Positions 43,718 to 52,842 of a stretch of DNA of 64,000 bases are shown piece by piece. Every line of letters begins with the position of its first letter. Position 1 is the stretch's first letter. The position numbers and the translations under genes are program-made. Under the pieces are notes generated by a model. The model saw nothing but the letters and a program-made list of their open reading frames with translations, did not search any database and was not told where the DNA came from. Source of the stretch: Tumebacillus lacus (lineage in GTDB: Bacteria > Bacillota > Bacilli > Tumebacillales > Tumebacillaceae); the NCBI RefSeq assembly GCF_026410385.1, contig NZ_JAPMLT010000010.1:1-64000 (forward strand). Direction: 5' to 3'.

Positions 43718-44725
43718 ATGCGTAAGAAAAATCTCGCGTTGGTCGGTGTCCTCGCGGTGTCCCTTCTGGCGACAGGTTGCTCCCTCACTCCGGAAAAAAC
43801 CTCCAGCCCGACCGGTCCGTCGCAAGGCGCAAAACAAGGTGAACAAGCTGAAAATGTGATGCCGACGACGGTCTACGCGGTAAACCAAAACGGTTTTGTC
43901 GTACCGCTGAACATCAAGATCGGCAAAACGGAAGGTGTGGCCAAAGCCACGCTTCAACATATGATCAAAGCAGGCGCAGGCGATGCGGCGCTGACCGGCA
44001 CCGGGCTCACCAACGTGCTGCCCAAAGGCACCGAGATCCGCGGTCTCGTCATCGACAAAGGGATGGCTCGCGTTGATTTCTCCAAAGAAGTACTGGATTA
44101 CAAAACGGCTGAGGAAGAGCGCGCCATCGTCGACGCGGTGGTCTGGACGCTGACTTCGCTGCCCAATGTCGACAAAGTCCAACTGCTCTTCGACGGCCAT
44201 GTCAAGCCGACGATGAAGATGGGTACGCCGGTCGCCGATCCGATCTCCCGGGAGAGCGGGATCAACCTGCAGGTGCAGTCGGAAGTCAACCCGACCAACG
44301 CGACCAAGCTTACCCTGTATTTTGAAGGGGCAAACGACAAGGGCAACTTCAACTACCTCGTGCCGGTCACCCGCATCGTGCCGAATGTCAAAGATCAGAA
44401 CATGGTCGACCTGACGCTGGCCGAACTGGCAAAAGGACCGAACGCAGCCGGTCTTGATCCGGTGGTGATGCCGACGATGAAGCCGCTCAAGACCGACATC
44501 AAGGAAAAGACGGCGACGCTGGACTTTGGCGACGATTTCCAAGCGGCGACCTCGACCACGGCCGGAGCGAGCATGATCCACTCCATCGTGCTGTCGGTGG
44601 CGGCCAACTCGGAGGTCGAGCAGATCCAGTTTACCGTCAACGGCCAGATGCCCGGGCTGACCGACGGCTTTGACCTGACCAAGCCGGTCGCGGTGCCGAA
44701 AGTGGTCAACGAGCAACAGTTGTAA
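43718..44725 (+). CDS. gerM: Germination/sporulation lipoprotein GerM
   Basis: A 335-aa lipoprotein: signal peptide MRKKNLALVGVLAVSLLATG followed by the lipobox cysteine at 21, a low-complexity linker rich in Ser/Pro/Gln, and two GerMN domains (about 60-180 and 200-325; compare ALTGTGLTNVLPKGTEI with NAAGLDPVVMPTMKPL). GerM is needed for proper sporulation and germination in Bacillus and acts at the spore envelope. The ATG is behind GGAGGAGG. Confidence 0.94.
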   Translation: MRKKNLALVGVLAVSLLATGCSLTPEKTSSPTGPSQGAKQGEQAENVMPTTVYAVNQNGFVVPLNIKIGKTEGVAKATLQHMIKAGAGDAALTGTGLTNVLPKGTEIRGLVIDKGMARVDFSKEVLDYKTAEEERAIVDAVVWTLTSLPNVDKVQLLFDGHVKPTMKMGTPVADPISRESGINLQVQSEVNPTNATKLTLYFEGANDKGNFNYLVPVTRIVPNVKDQNMVDLTLAELAKGPNAAGLDPVVMPTMKPLKTDIKEKTATLDFGDDFQAATSTTAGASMIHSIVLSVAANSEVEQIQFTVNGQMPGLTDGFDLTKPVAVPKVVNEQQL

Positions 44726-44737
44726 ACAGGGAGCTGG

Positions 44738-44768
44738 GAACGGGGTCTTGGCCCCGTTCTTTTATTTT
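44738..44768 (+). terminator. Terminator after gerM
   Basis: GAACGGGG and CCCCGTTC form a stem with a 6-base loop, followed by TTTTATTTT. Confidence 0.88.
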
Positions 44769-44769
44769 C

Positions 44770-44800
44770 TTGACAACAAACTCGATTTTCAGGTTATCCT
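44770..44800 (+). promoter_or_regulatory. Probable rph promoter
   Basis: TTGACA (44770-44775) and TATCCT (44795-44800), spaced by 19 bases, directly after the gerM terminator and upstream of rph-rdgB. Confidence 0.5.
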
Positions 44801-44859
44801 AACAGAGTGTTGTTTTGGATTTGGAACTTTGGAATGGGATCGAAGGGGAGGACTTACGA

Positions 44860-45621
44860 ATGCGGATTGACGGGAGAAAACCGAACGAAACGCGTGAGAT
44901 CAGCATTGAACGGCATTATATCAAGCACGCGGAGGGCTCGGTGCTGATCTCGGTCGGCGATACGAAAGTGATTTGCACCGTGACGGTGGAGGACAAAGTG
45001 CCGCCGTTCCTGCGCAACTCCGGGACCGGCTGGATCACCGCCGAATACGGCATGCTGCCTCGCTCGACCGGCACGCGCAACCAGCGTGAGGCGACGCGCG
45101 GCAAGGTGGGCGGACGGACGATGGAGATCCAGAGGCTGATCGGCCGCGCGTTGCGCTCGGTGGTCGATCTGAAGGCACTCGGCGAAAAGACGCTGTGGAT
45201 CGACTGCGACGTGATTCAGGCGGACGGCGGCACGCGCACCGCTTCGATCACCGGCGCGTTTGTGGCGTTGGTGGACGCGTTGTATGCGCGGATGCGGGAC
45301 GGTGCCTTGTCGACGATGCCGGTCACCGACTTTTTGGCGGCGACATCGGTCGGCGTAGTGGGCGGAACGCCGGTGCTCGACCTGCGCTATGAAGAGGACT
45401 CTTCGGCGAAGGTGGACATGAACATCGTGATGACCGGAGCCGGCAAATTTGTCGAGCTGCAAGGCACGGGCGAGGATGAGCCGTTCTCGATGGAAGAGCT
45501 GAACGAACTGATCGCGCTCGGCAAACACGGTGTGGAGTATTTGATCAGCAAGCAAAAAGAAGCGCTCGGCGAGATCGCCAACTTGATCACCGACAAGGCG
45601 AACGCGACGACCGGCGCGTAA
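44860..45621 (+). CDS. rph: Ribonuclease PH
   Basis: RNase PH (253 aa) trims the 3' ends of tRNA precursors by phosphorolysis. Motifs: [16 protein letters not shown] (2-17), [20 protein letters not shown] near 55-74, [15 protein letters not shown] near 89-103, and [20 protein letters not shown] near 119-138. The ATG follows GGGGAGGAC; the open frame continues upstream without a better site. rdgB and a phosphodiesterase gene follow in the same direction, as in Bacillus. Confidence 0.96.
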   Translation: MRIDGRKPNETREISIERHYIKHAEGSVLISVGDTKVICTVTVEDKVPPFLRNSGTGWITAEYGMLPRSTGTRNQREATRGKVGGRTMEIQRLIGRALRSVVDLKALGEKTLWIDCDVIQADGGTRTASITGAFVALVDALYARMRDGALSTMPVTDFLAATSVGVVGGTPVLDLRYEEDSSAKVDMNIVMTGAGKFVELQGTGEDEPFSMEELNELIALGKHGVEYLISKQKEALGEIANLITDKANATTGA

Positions 45622-45668
45622 AGGGATACATAGGAGTCACGGAGGTTGAAGGGATCATGGAGGAACGG

Positions 45669-46274
45669 ATGAGGATAAAACTCCTGCTGGCGACCCGAAA
45701 TCCTGGCAAGGTGCGGGAGATCGCGGCCTTTTTCGCGGAGCTCGGCTGGGAAGTCGAGCCGGTGCCGGCCGACGCGCCGGAAGTGGTGGAGGACCGGGAC
45801 ACATTTGCCGGCAATGCGGCCAAAAAGGCGGAGGAGATCGCCGCCTTTTACAACGGTCCGGCTTTGGCGGATGATTCAGGGCTGGAAGTCGATGCGCTGG
45901 AAGGGCGTCCGGGCGTCTATTCGGCGCGCTTTGCAGGTGAAAACGCGACCGATGCGGACAACAACCGCAAACTGCTGGAAGAACTGAGTGGGCTGTGGCC
46001 GGACGATCATCCGACCGCGCGGTTTGTTTCGGCGATCGCGCTGGCACGACCGGGGCAGGAGACGCTGGTGTCGTTTGGCACGCTGGAAGGCGTGATCACG
46101 CGGGAAGCGCGGGGGAGCAACGGATTTGGCTACGACCCGCACTTCGAAGTGGAACGATCGGGCCGGACGCTGGCCGAGATGTCGGTCGAAGAGAAAAACC
46201 GCATCTCCCACCGGGCCAAAGCGCTCCGCAGCATGGTCGACATGCTCCGAATGGAACAGGATCAGCAGGCATGA
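45669..46274 (+). CDS. rdgB: XTP/dITP pyrophosphatase (RdgB/HAM1)
   Basis: A 201-aa nucleotide-sanitising enzyme that hydrolyses inosine and xanthosine triphosphates. LLATRNPGKVREI (5-17), FAGNAAKKAEEIA near 41-53, DDSGLEVDALEGRPGVYSAR near 64-83 and GSNGFGYDPHFEV near 147-159 are typical. The start at 45669 has GGAGG 8 bases upstream; an ATG at 45657 would add four residues. The stop overlaps the next gene by four bases (ATGA). Confidence 0.95.
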   Translation: MRIKLLLATRNPGKVREIAAFFAELGWEVEPVPADAPEVVEDRDTFAGNAAKKAEEIAAFYNGPALADDSGLEVDALEGRPGVYSARFAGENATDADNNRKLLEELSGLWPDDHPTARFVSAIALARPGQETLVSFGTLEGVITREARGSNGFGYDPHFEVERSGRTLAEMSVEEKNRISHRAKALRSMVDMLRMEQDQQA

Positions 46275-46825
46275 CAGCCGACGTGCTGCGGATCTTGATC
46301 GTCAGCGACACGCACGGGCGCACCGACCGCTTGGAAAAAGTGCTTGCCAAGGCTCCGGCGTACGAGTGGCTGATCCACGCGGGCGATCATGCCGCCGATG
46401 ATTGGGACGATATCGCCGCCAACGTCCGGGAAGCGGGCTGCACGCTCCTCAACGTCTGCGGCAACTGCGACGCGACCGGCAGCGCGGATGTCGAGCGGAC
46501 TTTTGACGCGCTCGGCGTGCCCGGCCTCATTCTGCACGGGCATACGATGCAGGTGAAGACTTCGCCGCTGCCGTTGTTTTACCGGGCCAGAGAGGCGGGC
46601 GCGAAGTGGGTCGTCTACGGACACACGCACATGCCGACCCTGTACGTCGAGGAAGACATCGTCTTTCTCAACCCCGGCTCGCTGTCGTATCCGCGCGGCT
46701 ATACGGAGCCTACGTATGCGCATGTGGAGATGCGGCGGACTTTGGCTGGCGTGGAAGCGGTATTTTGTTTCTATACGCTCGGCGGCATGCCGATTTCGGC
46801 GTTTGACCTGACACATCGTTTTTAG
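46271..46825 (+). CDS. Metallophosphoesterase, YfcE/MJ0936 family
   Basis: A 184-aa calcineurin-like phosphodiesterase. Metal-ligand motifs in order: IVSDTHG (9-15), HAGDHA (36-41), VCGNCD (62-67), LHGHTM (87-92) and YGHTHMP (113-119). It corresponds in position to ysnB of Bacillus subtilis. The substrate in the cell is not known. Its ATG overlaps the rdgB stop, so translation is coupled. Confidence 0.93.
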   Translation: MTADVLRILIVSDTHGRTDRLEKVLAKAPAYEWLIHAGDHAADDWDDIAANVREAGCTLLNVCGNCDATGSADVERTFDALGVPGLILHGHTMQVKTSPLPLFYRAREAGAKWVVYGHTHMPTLYVEEDIVFLNPGSLSYPRGYTEPTYAHVEMRRTLAGVEAVFCFYTLGGMPISAFDLTHRF

Positions 46826-46837
46826 TACCATAGGTGG

Positions 46838-46870
46838 TGAAGAGACCGCTGTACGAGCGGCGGTCTTCTT
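46838..46870 (+). terminator. Terminator after the phosphodiesterase gene
   Basis: GAAGAGACCGC and GCGGCGGTCTTC form a stem with one bulge, followed by TTTC. Confidence 0.7.
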
Positions 46871-46894
46871 TCTCATCATTTTTTGAAATCACGC

Positions 46895-46923
46895 TTGACG
46901 ATGAGATACGCATCTGATATACT
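46895..46923 (+). promoter_or_regulatory. tRNA cluster promoter
   Basis: TTGACG (46895-46900), 17 bases, TATACT (46918-46923), about 45 bases before the first tRNA. Confidence 0.8.
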
Positions 46924-46967
46924 GATGATCGTCGCCGAGAGAACAGACGACAGGCACGAAACAACGT

Positions 46968-47041
46968 GCGGGTGTAGTTCAATGGTAGAACTCCAGCCTT
47001 CCAAGCTGGTCGCGTGGGTTCGATTCCCATCACCCGCTCCA
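46968..47041 (+). tRNA. tRNA-Gly (anticodon TCC)
   Basis: Cloverleaf with acceptor GCGGGTG / CACCCGC, anticodon stem CCAGC / GCTGG around loop CTTCCAA, T arm TGGGTTCGATTCCCA, discriminator T and encoded CCA. Confidence 0.97.
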
Positions 47042-47046
47042 TATTT

Positions 47047-47123
<77 letters not shown>

Positions 47124-47136
47124 TTTTTACTCCTAT

Positions 47137-47213
47137 GGCGGTCGTGGCGAAGTGGTTAACGCATCGGATTGTGGCTCCGACACTCGAGGGTTCGATTCCC
47201 TTCGATCGCCCCA
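47137..47213 (+). tRNA. tRNA-His (anticodon GTG)
   Basis: Anticodon stem TCGGA / TCCGA around loop TTGTGGC. The acceptor is GCGGTCG / CGATCGC with an additional 5' G (position -1) opposite discriminator C, the identity feature of tRNA-His, and encoded CCA. Confidence 0.96.
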
Positions 47214-47237
47214 TTTTTCAAAATCAACCCAAAACGT

Positions 47238-47312
47238 TGGGGAGTCGCCAAGCGGTAAGGCAACGGACTTTGACTCCGTCATGCGAAGGTTCGATCCCTT
47301 CCTCCCCAGCCA
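47238..47312 (+). tRNA. tRNA-Gln (anticodon TTG)
   Basis: Acceptor TGGGGAG / CTCCCCA, anticodon stem ACGGA / TCCGT around loop CTTTGAC, T arm GAAGGTTCGATCCCTTC, discriminator G and encoded CCA. Confidence 0.96.
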
Positions 47313-47327
47313 AACAGCTTCGACAGA

Positions 47328-47360
47328 AAAACCCTCGCGATTGATTCGCGGGGGTTTTTT
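47328..47360 (+). terminator. Terminator of the tRNA cluster
   Basis: AACCCTCGCGA and TTCGCGGGGGTT form a stem followed by six Ts. Confidence 0.88.
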
Positions 47361-47365
47361 GATGT

Positions 47366-47393
47366 TTGAAACTGTGCCCGTTTGTGTTATAAT
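47366..47393 (+). promoter_or_regulatory. tig promoter (sigma-A type)
   Basis: TTGAAA (47366-47371), 16 bases, perfect TATAAT (47388-47393), about 90 bases before tig. Confidence 0.7.
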
Positions 47394-47483
47394 GTGGTGG
47401 TCTATATTTTGAAAATAACGTGGACAAGCCACGAACTACATAGGTCGAGCTTTCCGCACCAGCAAGTAAGGAGGACTATTAAA

Positions 47484-48788
47484 ATGGCAGTTGCAGTTAA
47501 GAAATGGGAAAAAATAGAGAAGAACGTTGGCGTCCTGGAGTTCGAGGTAGGCGTCGAAGAAGTCAACCAATCGCTTGACGCGGCCTTCAAAAAAGTCGTG
47601 AAAGACGTTTCCATGCCGGGCTTCCGCAAAGGCAAAGTGCCGCGTGCGATCTTCGAAAACCGCTACGGCGTCGAGGTATTATATCAAGACGCGCTGGACA
47701 TCCTGTTATCGGCAGCCTATCCGGAAGCCGTTCGCGAAGCGGACGTCATCCCGGTCGACCGTCCGTCCATCGACGTGGTCGAGTTCGGCAAAGACCAAGC
47801 AGCTCTGATCAAGGCGACGATCACCGTCAAGCCGGAAGTCGAGTTGGGCGAATACAAAGGCATCTCCGTCGAGAAGAAAGACTTCTCCGTCGCGGCTGAC
47901 CAAGTCGAAGAAGAGCTGAAAAACCTGCAAAAGTCCCACGCGGAGATCGTTATCGCGGAAGAGGGCACTGCGGTTGAAAACGGCGACACCGTCGTCATGG
48001 ACTTCAAAGGTTTCGTCAATGGCGAAGCGTTCGAAGGCGGCGAAGCGGACAACTACCAGCTCGAGATCGGTTCCGGCATGTTCATCCCGGGCTTCGAAGA
48101 GCAACTCGTCGGCCTGAAAAAGGGCGAAGAGAAAGACATCACCGTCAACTTCCCGGAAGAGTACCACGTGAAGACCCTCGCAGGTCAACCGGCTACCTTC
48201 CAAATCAAACTGCATGACATCAAGCGCAAGCAACTGCCGGTTCTCGACGACGAGTTCGCGAAGGACATCTCCGAATTCAACACGCTGGACGAATTGAAAG
48301 CAGACATCGAGAATAAACTCAAGGAAAAAGCAGACGCAGACGCGAAGAACTACTTCGAAGAAGCTGTGATCTCCAAAGCTGTCGAGAACGCTACCGTGGA
48401 AATCCCGGACGCGATGATCGAAAACGAGATCGAAGTCCTGCTGAACGACTTCAAACAACGCTTGCAAATGCAAGGCATCCCGTTTGACGCGTACATCCAG
48501 TTCACCGGCACCGACGAGTCTTCCCTGAAGGGCGAGTTCCGCGCTCAAGCGGAAACCCGCGTTCGCACCGGCCTCGTGCTGGAAGCGATCACCGAAAAAG
48601 AAGGTCTGGAAGCTTCCGAAGGCGAAGTAAACGCAGAGCTGGAAAAAATCGCAGAATCCGCGAAGCTCGACGTGGACCGCGTCAAAGCGATCCTCGAAGC
48701 TCGCGACCCGGGCCTGTCCAACCTGCTGGCAGACATCAAGACCCGCAAGACGGTCGAACTGTTGGTAGAATCTGCTAAGGCTGAGTAA
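47484..48788 (+). CDS. tig: Trigger factor
   Basis: Trigger factor (434 aa) is the ribosome-bound chaperone and prolyl isomerase for nascent chains. The ribosome-docking signature GFRKGKVPRAI is near 45-55 in the N-terminal domain, the FKBP-type PPIase domain runs from about 160 to 245 (NGDTVVMDFKGFVNGEAFEG), and the C-terminal helical domain follows (FAKDISEFNTLDELKADIE). The ATG at 47484 lies behind AAGGAGGA. clpP and clpX follow downstream, the classical order. Confidence 0.96.
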   Translation: MAVAVKKWEKIEKNVGVLEFEVGVEEVNQSLDAAFKKVVKDVSMPGFRKGKVPRAIFENRYGVEVLYQDALDILLSAAYPEAVREADVIPVDRPSIDVVEFGKDQAALIKATITVKPEVELGEYKGISVEKKDFSVAADQVEEELKNLQKSHAEIVIAEEGTAVENGDTVVMDFKGFVNGEAFEGGEADNYQLEIGSGMFIPGFEEQLVGLKKGEEKDITVNFPEEYHVKTLAGQPATFQIKLHDIKRKQLPVLDDEFAKDISEFNTLDELKADIENKLKEKADADAKNYFEEAVISKAVENATVEIPDAMIENEIEVLLNDFKQRLQMQGIPFDAYIQFTGTDESSLKGEFRAQAETRVRTGLVLEAITEKEGLEASEGEVNAELEKIAESAKLDVDRVKAILEARDPGLSNLLADIKTRKTVELLVESAKAE

Positions 48789-48849
48789 TTTCCAGCCCCG
48801 GCATTTTGTGATACACTAACATACAGCATCACCCCATATGCGGAATCAA

Positions 48850-48882
48850 ACAAGGCACTTTTCATAAAGTGCCTTGTTTTTC
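48850..48882 (+). terminator. Terminator between tig and clpP
   Basis: CAAGGCACTTT and AAAGTGCCTTG form a perfect 11-bp stem with a short loop and five Ts. Confidence 0.92.
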
Positions 48883-48948
48883 CAAAAATACATAGTATGT
48901 GGCTTTCCATCAGGAGCTTTTCATCCAGGAGCAGAGGAGGAGAAGAGA

Positions 48949-49539
48949 TTGAATCTGGTACCGATGGTAATCGAGCAGACCAGCCTCGGCGAGCGGAGCT
49001 ATGACATCTACTCGCGGCTGCTGAAAGACCGCATCATCTTCATCGGCTCTGCGATTGATGACTATGTGGCCAACTCCGTGATCGCCCAGCTGCTGTTTTT
49101 GGCAGCCGATGACCCGGAGAAGGACATTCACATGTACATCAACTCCCCGGGTGGCAGCGTCACGGCCGGCATGGCGATCTTTGACACGATGAACTTCATC
49201 AAGCCCGACGTGTCGACGATCTGCATCGGCATGGCGGCGAGCATGGGCGCGTTTCTGTTGACCGCAGGTAAAAAAGGCAAGCGGTACTGCTTGCCGAACA
49301 GTGAAGTCATGATCCACCAACCTCTTGGAGGCGTGAGCGGACAAGCGGAAGTGATCCGCATCCACGCTGAGTTGATCTTGAAGACAAGAGATCGCTTGAA
49401 CCGCATCATGGCTGACCGCACCGGACAGCCATTGGAAGTGATTGAGAAAGATACGGATCGCGACAACTACATGACCGCGGAACAAGCGCAAGCATACGGG
49501 CTGATCGATCAGGTCATCTCGCGAACTGATTTGATGTAA
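48949..49539 (+). CDS. clpP: ATP-dependent Clp protease proteolytic subunit
   Basis: ClpP (196 aa) forms the tetradecameric serine protease chamber that works with ClpX and other ATPases. The catalytic serine is in [14 protein letters not shown] near 95-108, the histidine in [12 protein letters not shown] near 117-128, and the aspartate in [14 protein letters not shown] near 170. The start is TTG behind GAGGAGG, giving the normal family length. clpX follows after 13 bases. Confidence 0.96.
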   Translation: MNLVPMVIEQTSLGERSYDIYSRLLKDRIIFIGSAIDDYVANSVIAQLLFLAADDPEKDIHMYINSPGGSVTAGMAIFDTMNFIKPDVSTICIGMAASMGAFLLTAGKKGKRYCLPNSEVMIHQPLGGVSGQAEVIRIHAELILKTRDRLNRIMADRTGQPLEVIEKDTDRDNYMTAEQAQAYGLIDQVISRTDLM

Positions 49540-49552
49540 AGGGGGGAATCCG

Positions 49553-50803
49553 ATGTTCAAATTCAACGACGATAAAGGCCAACTCAAATGCTCCTTCTGT
49601 GGCAAGACCCAGGATCAAGTACGCAAATTGGTGGCCGGCCCGGGTGTTTATATCTGCGATGAATGCATCGAACTCTGCAACGAAATCGTTGAGGAGGAAC
49701 TCGGCGAAGAAGAATTCGAAATGAAGGATGTCCCGAAACCTCGGGAGATCCGTGACATTCTCGATCAATATGTCATCGGACAAGACGCGTCGAAAAAAGC
49801 GCTGGCCGTGGCGGTCTACAACCACTACAAGCGCATCAACACGCCGTCGAAAACCGATGAGGTGGAACTCTCCAAATCGAACATCCTGCTGATCGGTCCG
49901 ACCGGTTCCGGCAAGACGCTGCTCGCGCAGACGCTTGCTCGCATCCTGAACGTGCCGTTCGCCATCGCCGACGCGACCTCGCTGACCGAGGCCGGCTACG
50001 TCGGGGAGGACGTCGAGAACGTGTTGCTCCGTCTGATCCAGGCGGCCGACTACGATGTGGAGAAAGCCCAAAAAGGCATCATCTACATCGACGAAATCGA
50101 CAAGATCGCCCGCAAGTCGGAAAACCCGTCGATCACGCGCGACGTGTCCGGCGAAGGCGTGCAACAGGCGCTCTTGAAGATCCTCGAAGGCACCACCGCT
50201 TCCGTCCCGCCGCAAGGGGGCCGCAAGCATCCGCATCAGGAGTTCATCCAGATCGACACCAAGGACATCCTTTTCATCTGCGGCGGTGCGTTTGACGGCA
50301 TGGAATCGATCATCAAGCGCCGTCTCGGCGAAAAGGTGATCGGCTTCAACCAAGCCCAGCAAAAGGTCGAAGAGAAAGAGTTCCTCTTCTCCCGCCTGAT
50401 GCCGGAAGACCTGCAGCGCTACGGCCTGATCCCGGAGTTTGTCGGCCGTCTGCCGGTCCTGACCGCGCTGGAGCCGCTCGACATCGAGGCGCTCAAGCGC
50501 ATCTTGACCGAGCCGAAAAATGCCATCGTGAAGCAGTACCAACGTCTGCTCCAGATGGACAGCATCGACCTCGAATTTACCGACGAAGCGCTGGAAGAGA
50601 TCGCAGCAGAAGCGATCAAGCGCAAAACCGGTGCCCGCGGCCTGCGTGCGATCATCGAATCGACGATGCTCGAAGTGATGTTCGACCTGCCGTCCCGCGA
50701 CGAGATCGAAAAATGCGTCATCACCCCGGAAGCGGTACGCGGCGAAAAAGGCCCGGACCTCGTCTTGGCAGATGGCTCCACGAAACAGGAAGAACCGGCA
50801 TAA
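49553..50803 (+). CDS. clpX: Clp protease ATP-binding subunit ClpX
   Basis: ClpX (416 aa) unfolds substrates for ClpP. The N-terminal zinc-binding domain has CSFCGK and CDECIELC (about 11-40). Walker A is [12 protein letters not shown] (about 115-126), Walker [11 protein letters not shown] (about 178-187), the ClpP-binding loop contains IGF (near 265), and sensor II is in [12 protein letters not shown] (near 362). The ATG is behind AGGGGGG. A terminator overlaps its stop codon. Confidence 0.97.
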   Translation: MFKFNDDKGQLKCSFCGKTQDQVRKLVAGPGVYICDECIELCNEIVEEELGEEEFEMKDVPKPREIRDILDQYVIGQDASKKALAVAVYNHYKRINTPSKTDEVELSKSNILLIGPTGSGKTLLAQTLARILNVPFAIADATSLTEAGYVGEDVENVLLRLIQAADYDVEKAQKGIIYIDEIDKIARKSENPSITRDVSGEGVQQALLKILEGTTASVPPQGGRKHPHQEFIQIDTKDILFICGGAFDGMESIIKRRLGEKVIGFNQAQQKVEEKEFLFSRLMPEDLQRYGLIPEFVGRLPVLTALEPLDIEALKRILTEPKNAIVKQYQRLLQMDSIDLEFTDEALEEIAAEAIKRKTGARGLRAIIESTMLEVMFDLPSRDEIEKCVITPEAVRGEKGPDLVLADGSTKQEEPA

Positions 50804-50818
50804 GCCGGTTCTTTTTTG
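50788..50818 (+). terminator. Terminator overlapping the clpX end
   Basis: AAGAACCGGC and GCCGGTTCTT enclose the clpX stop codon in the loop and are followed by Ts. Confidence 0.9.
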
Positions 50819-50830
50819 TATTCTGAATAG

Positions 50831-50861
50831 GTTTATACAAGTGCTTCCAGCGGACATACTA
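50831..50861 (+). promoter_or_regulatory. Candidate forespore (sigma-F/sigma-G) promoter of lonB
   Basis: GTTTA (50831-50835) and GGACATACTA (50852-50861) are 16 bases apart. The -10 part matches the sigma-F pattern at nine of ten positions and also contains CATACTA, a sigma-G-like element. Bacillus subtilis lonB is a forespore gene, which fits. Confidence 0.6.
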
Positions 50862-50908
50862 TTCACATCCAAAGCGCGAACGTGAAGGATGAGGAGGTAT
50901 TGCCTGTG

Positions 50909-52594
50909 ATGAGTTTCACTACGATTCTCAGTCTGGTGCAAGTGTTTTTTGCCGTCGTAATCGGCCTGTATTTCTGGAACCAACTGCGCTCCCAATCAAA
51001 CAACCGCTCGGCCATCGAGGCCGAGTCGCGAAAAGAGCTGGAAAAACTGCGCAAGATGCGGGCGATCTCGCTCACCGAGCCGCTGGCTGAAAAGACGCGT
51101 CCGTCCAAGTTTGAAGAGATCGTCGGGCAAGCGGACGGTCTGCGGGCGTTGCGTGCCGCGCTGTGCGGTCCCAATCCGCAGCACGTCATCGTCTACGGCC
51201 CGCCTGGCGTAGGCAAGACGGCAGCGGCCCGCCTCGTGCTCAGCGAGGCCAAAAAGATCTCGATCTCGCCGTTTTCCAAAGACGCCAAATTTATCGAACT
51301 CGACGCCACCACCGCACGCTTTGACGAGCGGGGCATCGCCGACCCGCTGATCGGCTCTGTGCATGATCCGATCTACCAAGGGGCCGGAGCGATGGGCATG
51401 GCGGGCATTCCGCAGCCCAAGCCCGGTGCCGTGACAAAAGCGCACGGCGGGGTGCTGTTCATCGACGAGATCGGCGAACTGCATCCGATTCAGATGAACA
51501 AACTGCTCAAAGTGCTGGAGGATCGCAAAGTCTTCTTGGAAAGCGCCTACTATTCTTCGGAAGACAATCAAGTTCCGAGCCACATCCACGACATTTTCCA
51601 AAACGGCTTGCCGGCCGACTTCCGGCTGATCGGCGCGACGACGCGCACGCCCGATGAGATCCCGCCGGCGATCCGCTCCCGCTGCGTGGAGATCTTCTTC
51701 CGCGCGCTGAAGCCCGATGAGATCCAATCGATCGTCCGCACGGCTGCGAAAAAAATCCTGTTTGACATCGAGGACGGCGCGGTCGAGACGATTGCCCGCT
51801 ACGCCACCAACGGCCGGGAAGCGGTCAACGTGGTGCAGACAGCCGCCGGGATCGCGCTCGGTGAAACGCGCAAAAACATCCGCACCTCCGACGTGGAGTG
51901 GGTGATCAACTCCAGCCAGATCTCGCCCCGCCCGGAACGCCGGGTGCCGGAGCTGCCGCAGGTTGGATTTGTCAACGGGCTGGCGGTGTACGGTCCGAAC
52001 ATGGGCATGCTGCTCGAGATCGAGGTGACGGCGACAAAAGCGATGCCAGGCCTTGGCTCGATCAACATCACCGGTGTCGTCGAGGAAGAGCAGACCAACG
52101 GCGGTGCACGCAGCACGCGGCGCAAATCGATGGCGAAAGGCTCGGTCGAAAACGTGATGACCGTGCTGCGCCGCACGATGGATGTCGATCCCCGCGACTA
52201 CGACCTGCACGTCAACTTCCCCGGCGGCATCCCGGTGGACGGTCCGTCGGCCGGCATCACGATGGCGACGGCGATCTACTCGGCGATCAAAGGCATCCCG
52301 GTCGACAATCGCCTTGCCATGACCGGCGAAGTGTCGATCCGCGGGTTCGTCAAACCGATCGGCGGCGTCGTCGCCAAAGTCGAAGCGGCCAAGCAGGCCG
52401 GAGCGACGCGAGTGATCATCCCGAAAGACAACTGGCAGGACCTCTTCAAATCGATGCCCGACATCGAGGTGATCGCGGTCGAGCGCATCGAAGAGGTGCT
52501 GAACGCGTCCCTCGCGCCGCAGCCGGAACCGGAGTCTTCCTCCGTGCCGGCACCGGCGACCGGACTGCTTAGCGCGTCTCCGCTCAATCTGTAA
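50909..52594 (+). CDS. lonB: Forespore-type ATP-dependent protease LonB
   Basis: About 561 aa. An N-terminal membrane-associated helix (ILSLVQVFFAVVIGLYFW, about 6-23) is followed by an AAA+ domain with Walker A GPPGVGKTAAA near 100 and Walker B GVLFIDEIGEL near 182, and a C-terminal Lon-type serine protease domain with PVDGPSAGITMATAIYS near 445 (catalytic serine) and the lysine of KPIGGVVAKVEAAKQAG near 485. It lacks the long N-terminal substrate domain of LonA. The start is ATG 50909 or GTG 50906, both behind AGGAGGT. A sigma-F-like promoter lies upstream. Confidence 0.94.
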   Translation: MSFTTILSLVQVFFAVVIGLYFWNQLRSQSNNRSAIEAESRKELEKLRKMRAISLTEPLAEKTRPSKFEEIVGQADGLRALRAALCGPNPQHVIVYGPPGVGKTAAARLVLSEAKKISISPFSKDAKFIELDATTARFDERGIADPLIGSVHDPIYQGAGAMGMAGIPQPKPGAVTKAHGGVLFIDEIGELHPIQMNKLLKVLEDRKVFLESAYYSSEDNQVPSHIHDIFQNGLPADFRLIGATTRTPDEIPPAIRSRCVEIFFRALKPDEIQSIVRTAAKKILFDIEDGAVETIARYATNGREAVNVVQTAAGIALGETRKNIRTSDVEWVINSSQISPRPERRVPELPQVGFVNGLAVYGPNMGMLLEIEVTATKAMPGLGSINITGVVEEEQTNGGARSTRRKSMAKGSVENVMTVLRRTMDVDPRDYDLHVNFPGGIPVDGPSAGITMATAIYSAIKGIPVDNRLAMTGEVSIRGFVKPIGGVVAKVEAAKQAGATRVIIPKDNWQDLFKSMPDIEVIAVERIEEVLNASLAPQPEPESSSVPAPATGLLSASPLNL

Positions 52595-52610
52595 GTCCAC
52601 CCTCATACCG

Positions 52611-52645
52611 AACAAAAGCAGGGAGCCGTTCTCCCTGCTTTTGTT
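52611..52645 (+). terminator. Terminator after lonB
   Basis: AACAAAAGCAGGGAG and CTCCCTGCTTTTGTT form a perfect long stem around a short loop. Confidence 0.93.
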
Positions 52646-52725
52646 CTGCTCTTCGGACGGTGTTTAAGGCGGGGCGACTTCGCATAGAATAAACGTGCTA
52701 TCCAATCCCTGTCACCGTCCCGTTT

Positions 52726-52764
52726 GGTCAAGATTAGACAAACAACAGGGGCTTACGGTACAAT
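52726..52764 (+). promoter_or_regulatory. lonA promoter with CtsR-like operator
   Basis: GGTCAAG-ATT-AGACAAA (52726-52742) matches the CtsR heptad repeat RGTCAAA-nan-RGTCAAA at about 12 of 14 heptad positions. It overlaps the -35 box TAGACA (52735-52740), which is 18 bases before TACAAT (52759-52764). CtsR represses clp and lon genes of many Bacillales until heat shock. Repressor identity is inferred. Confidence 0.6.
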
Positions 52765-52842
52765 GAAGGTCATACTGGTAGAAGGGTATTTTTACCTGAA
52801 CGATTTGCTACTCTTAGCTGCTGCGATTTGGAGGTGAATGCG

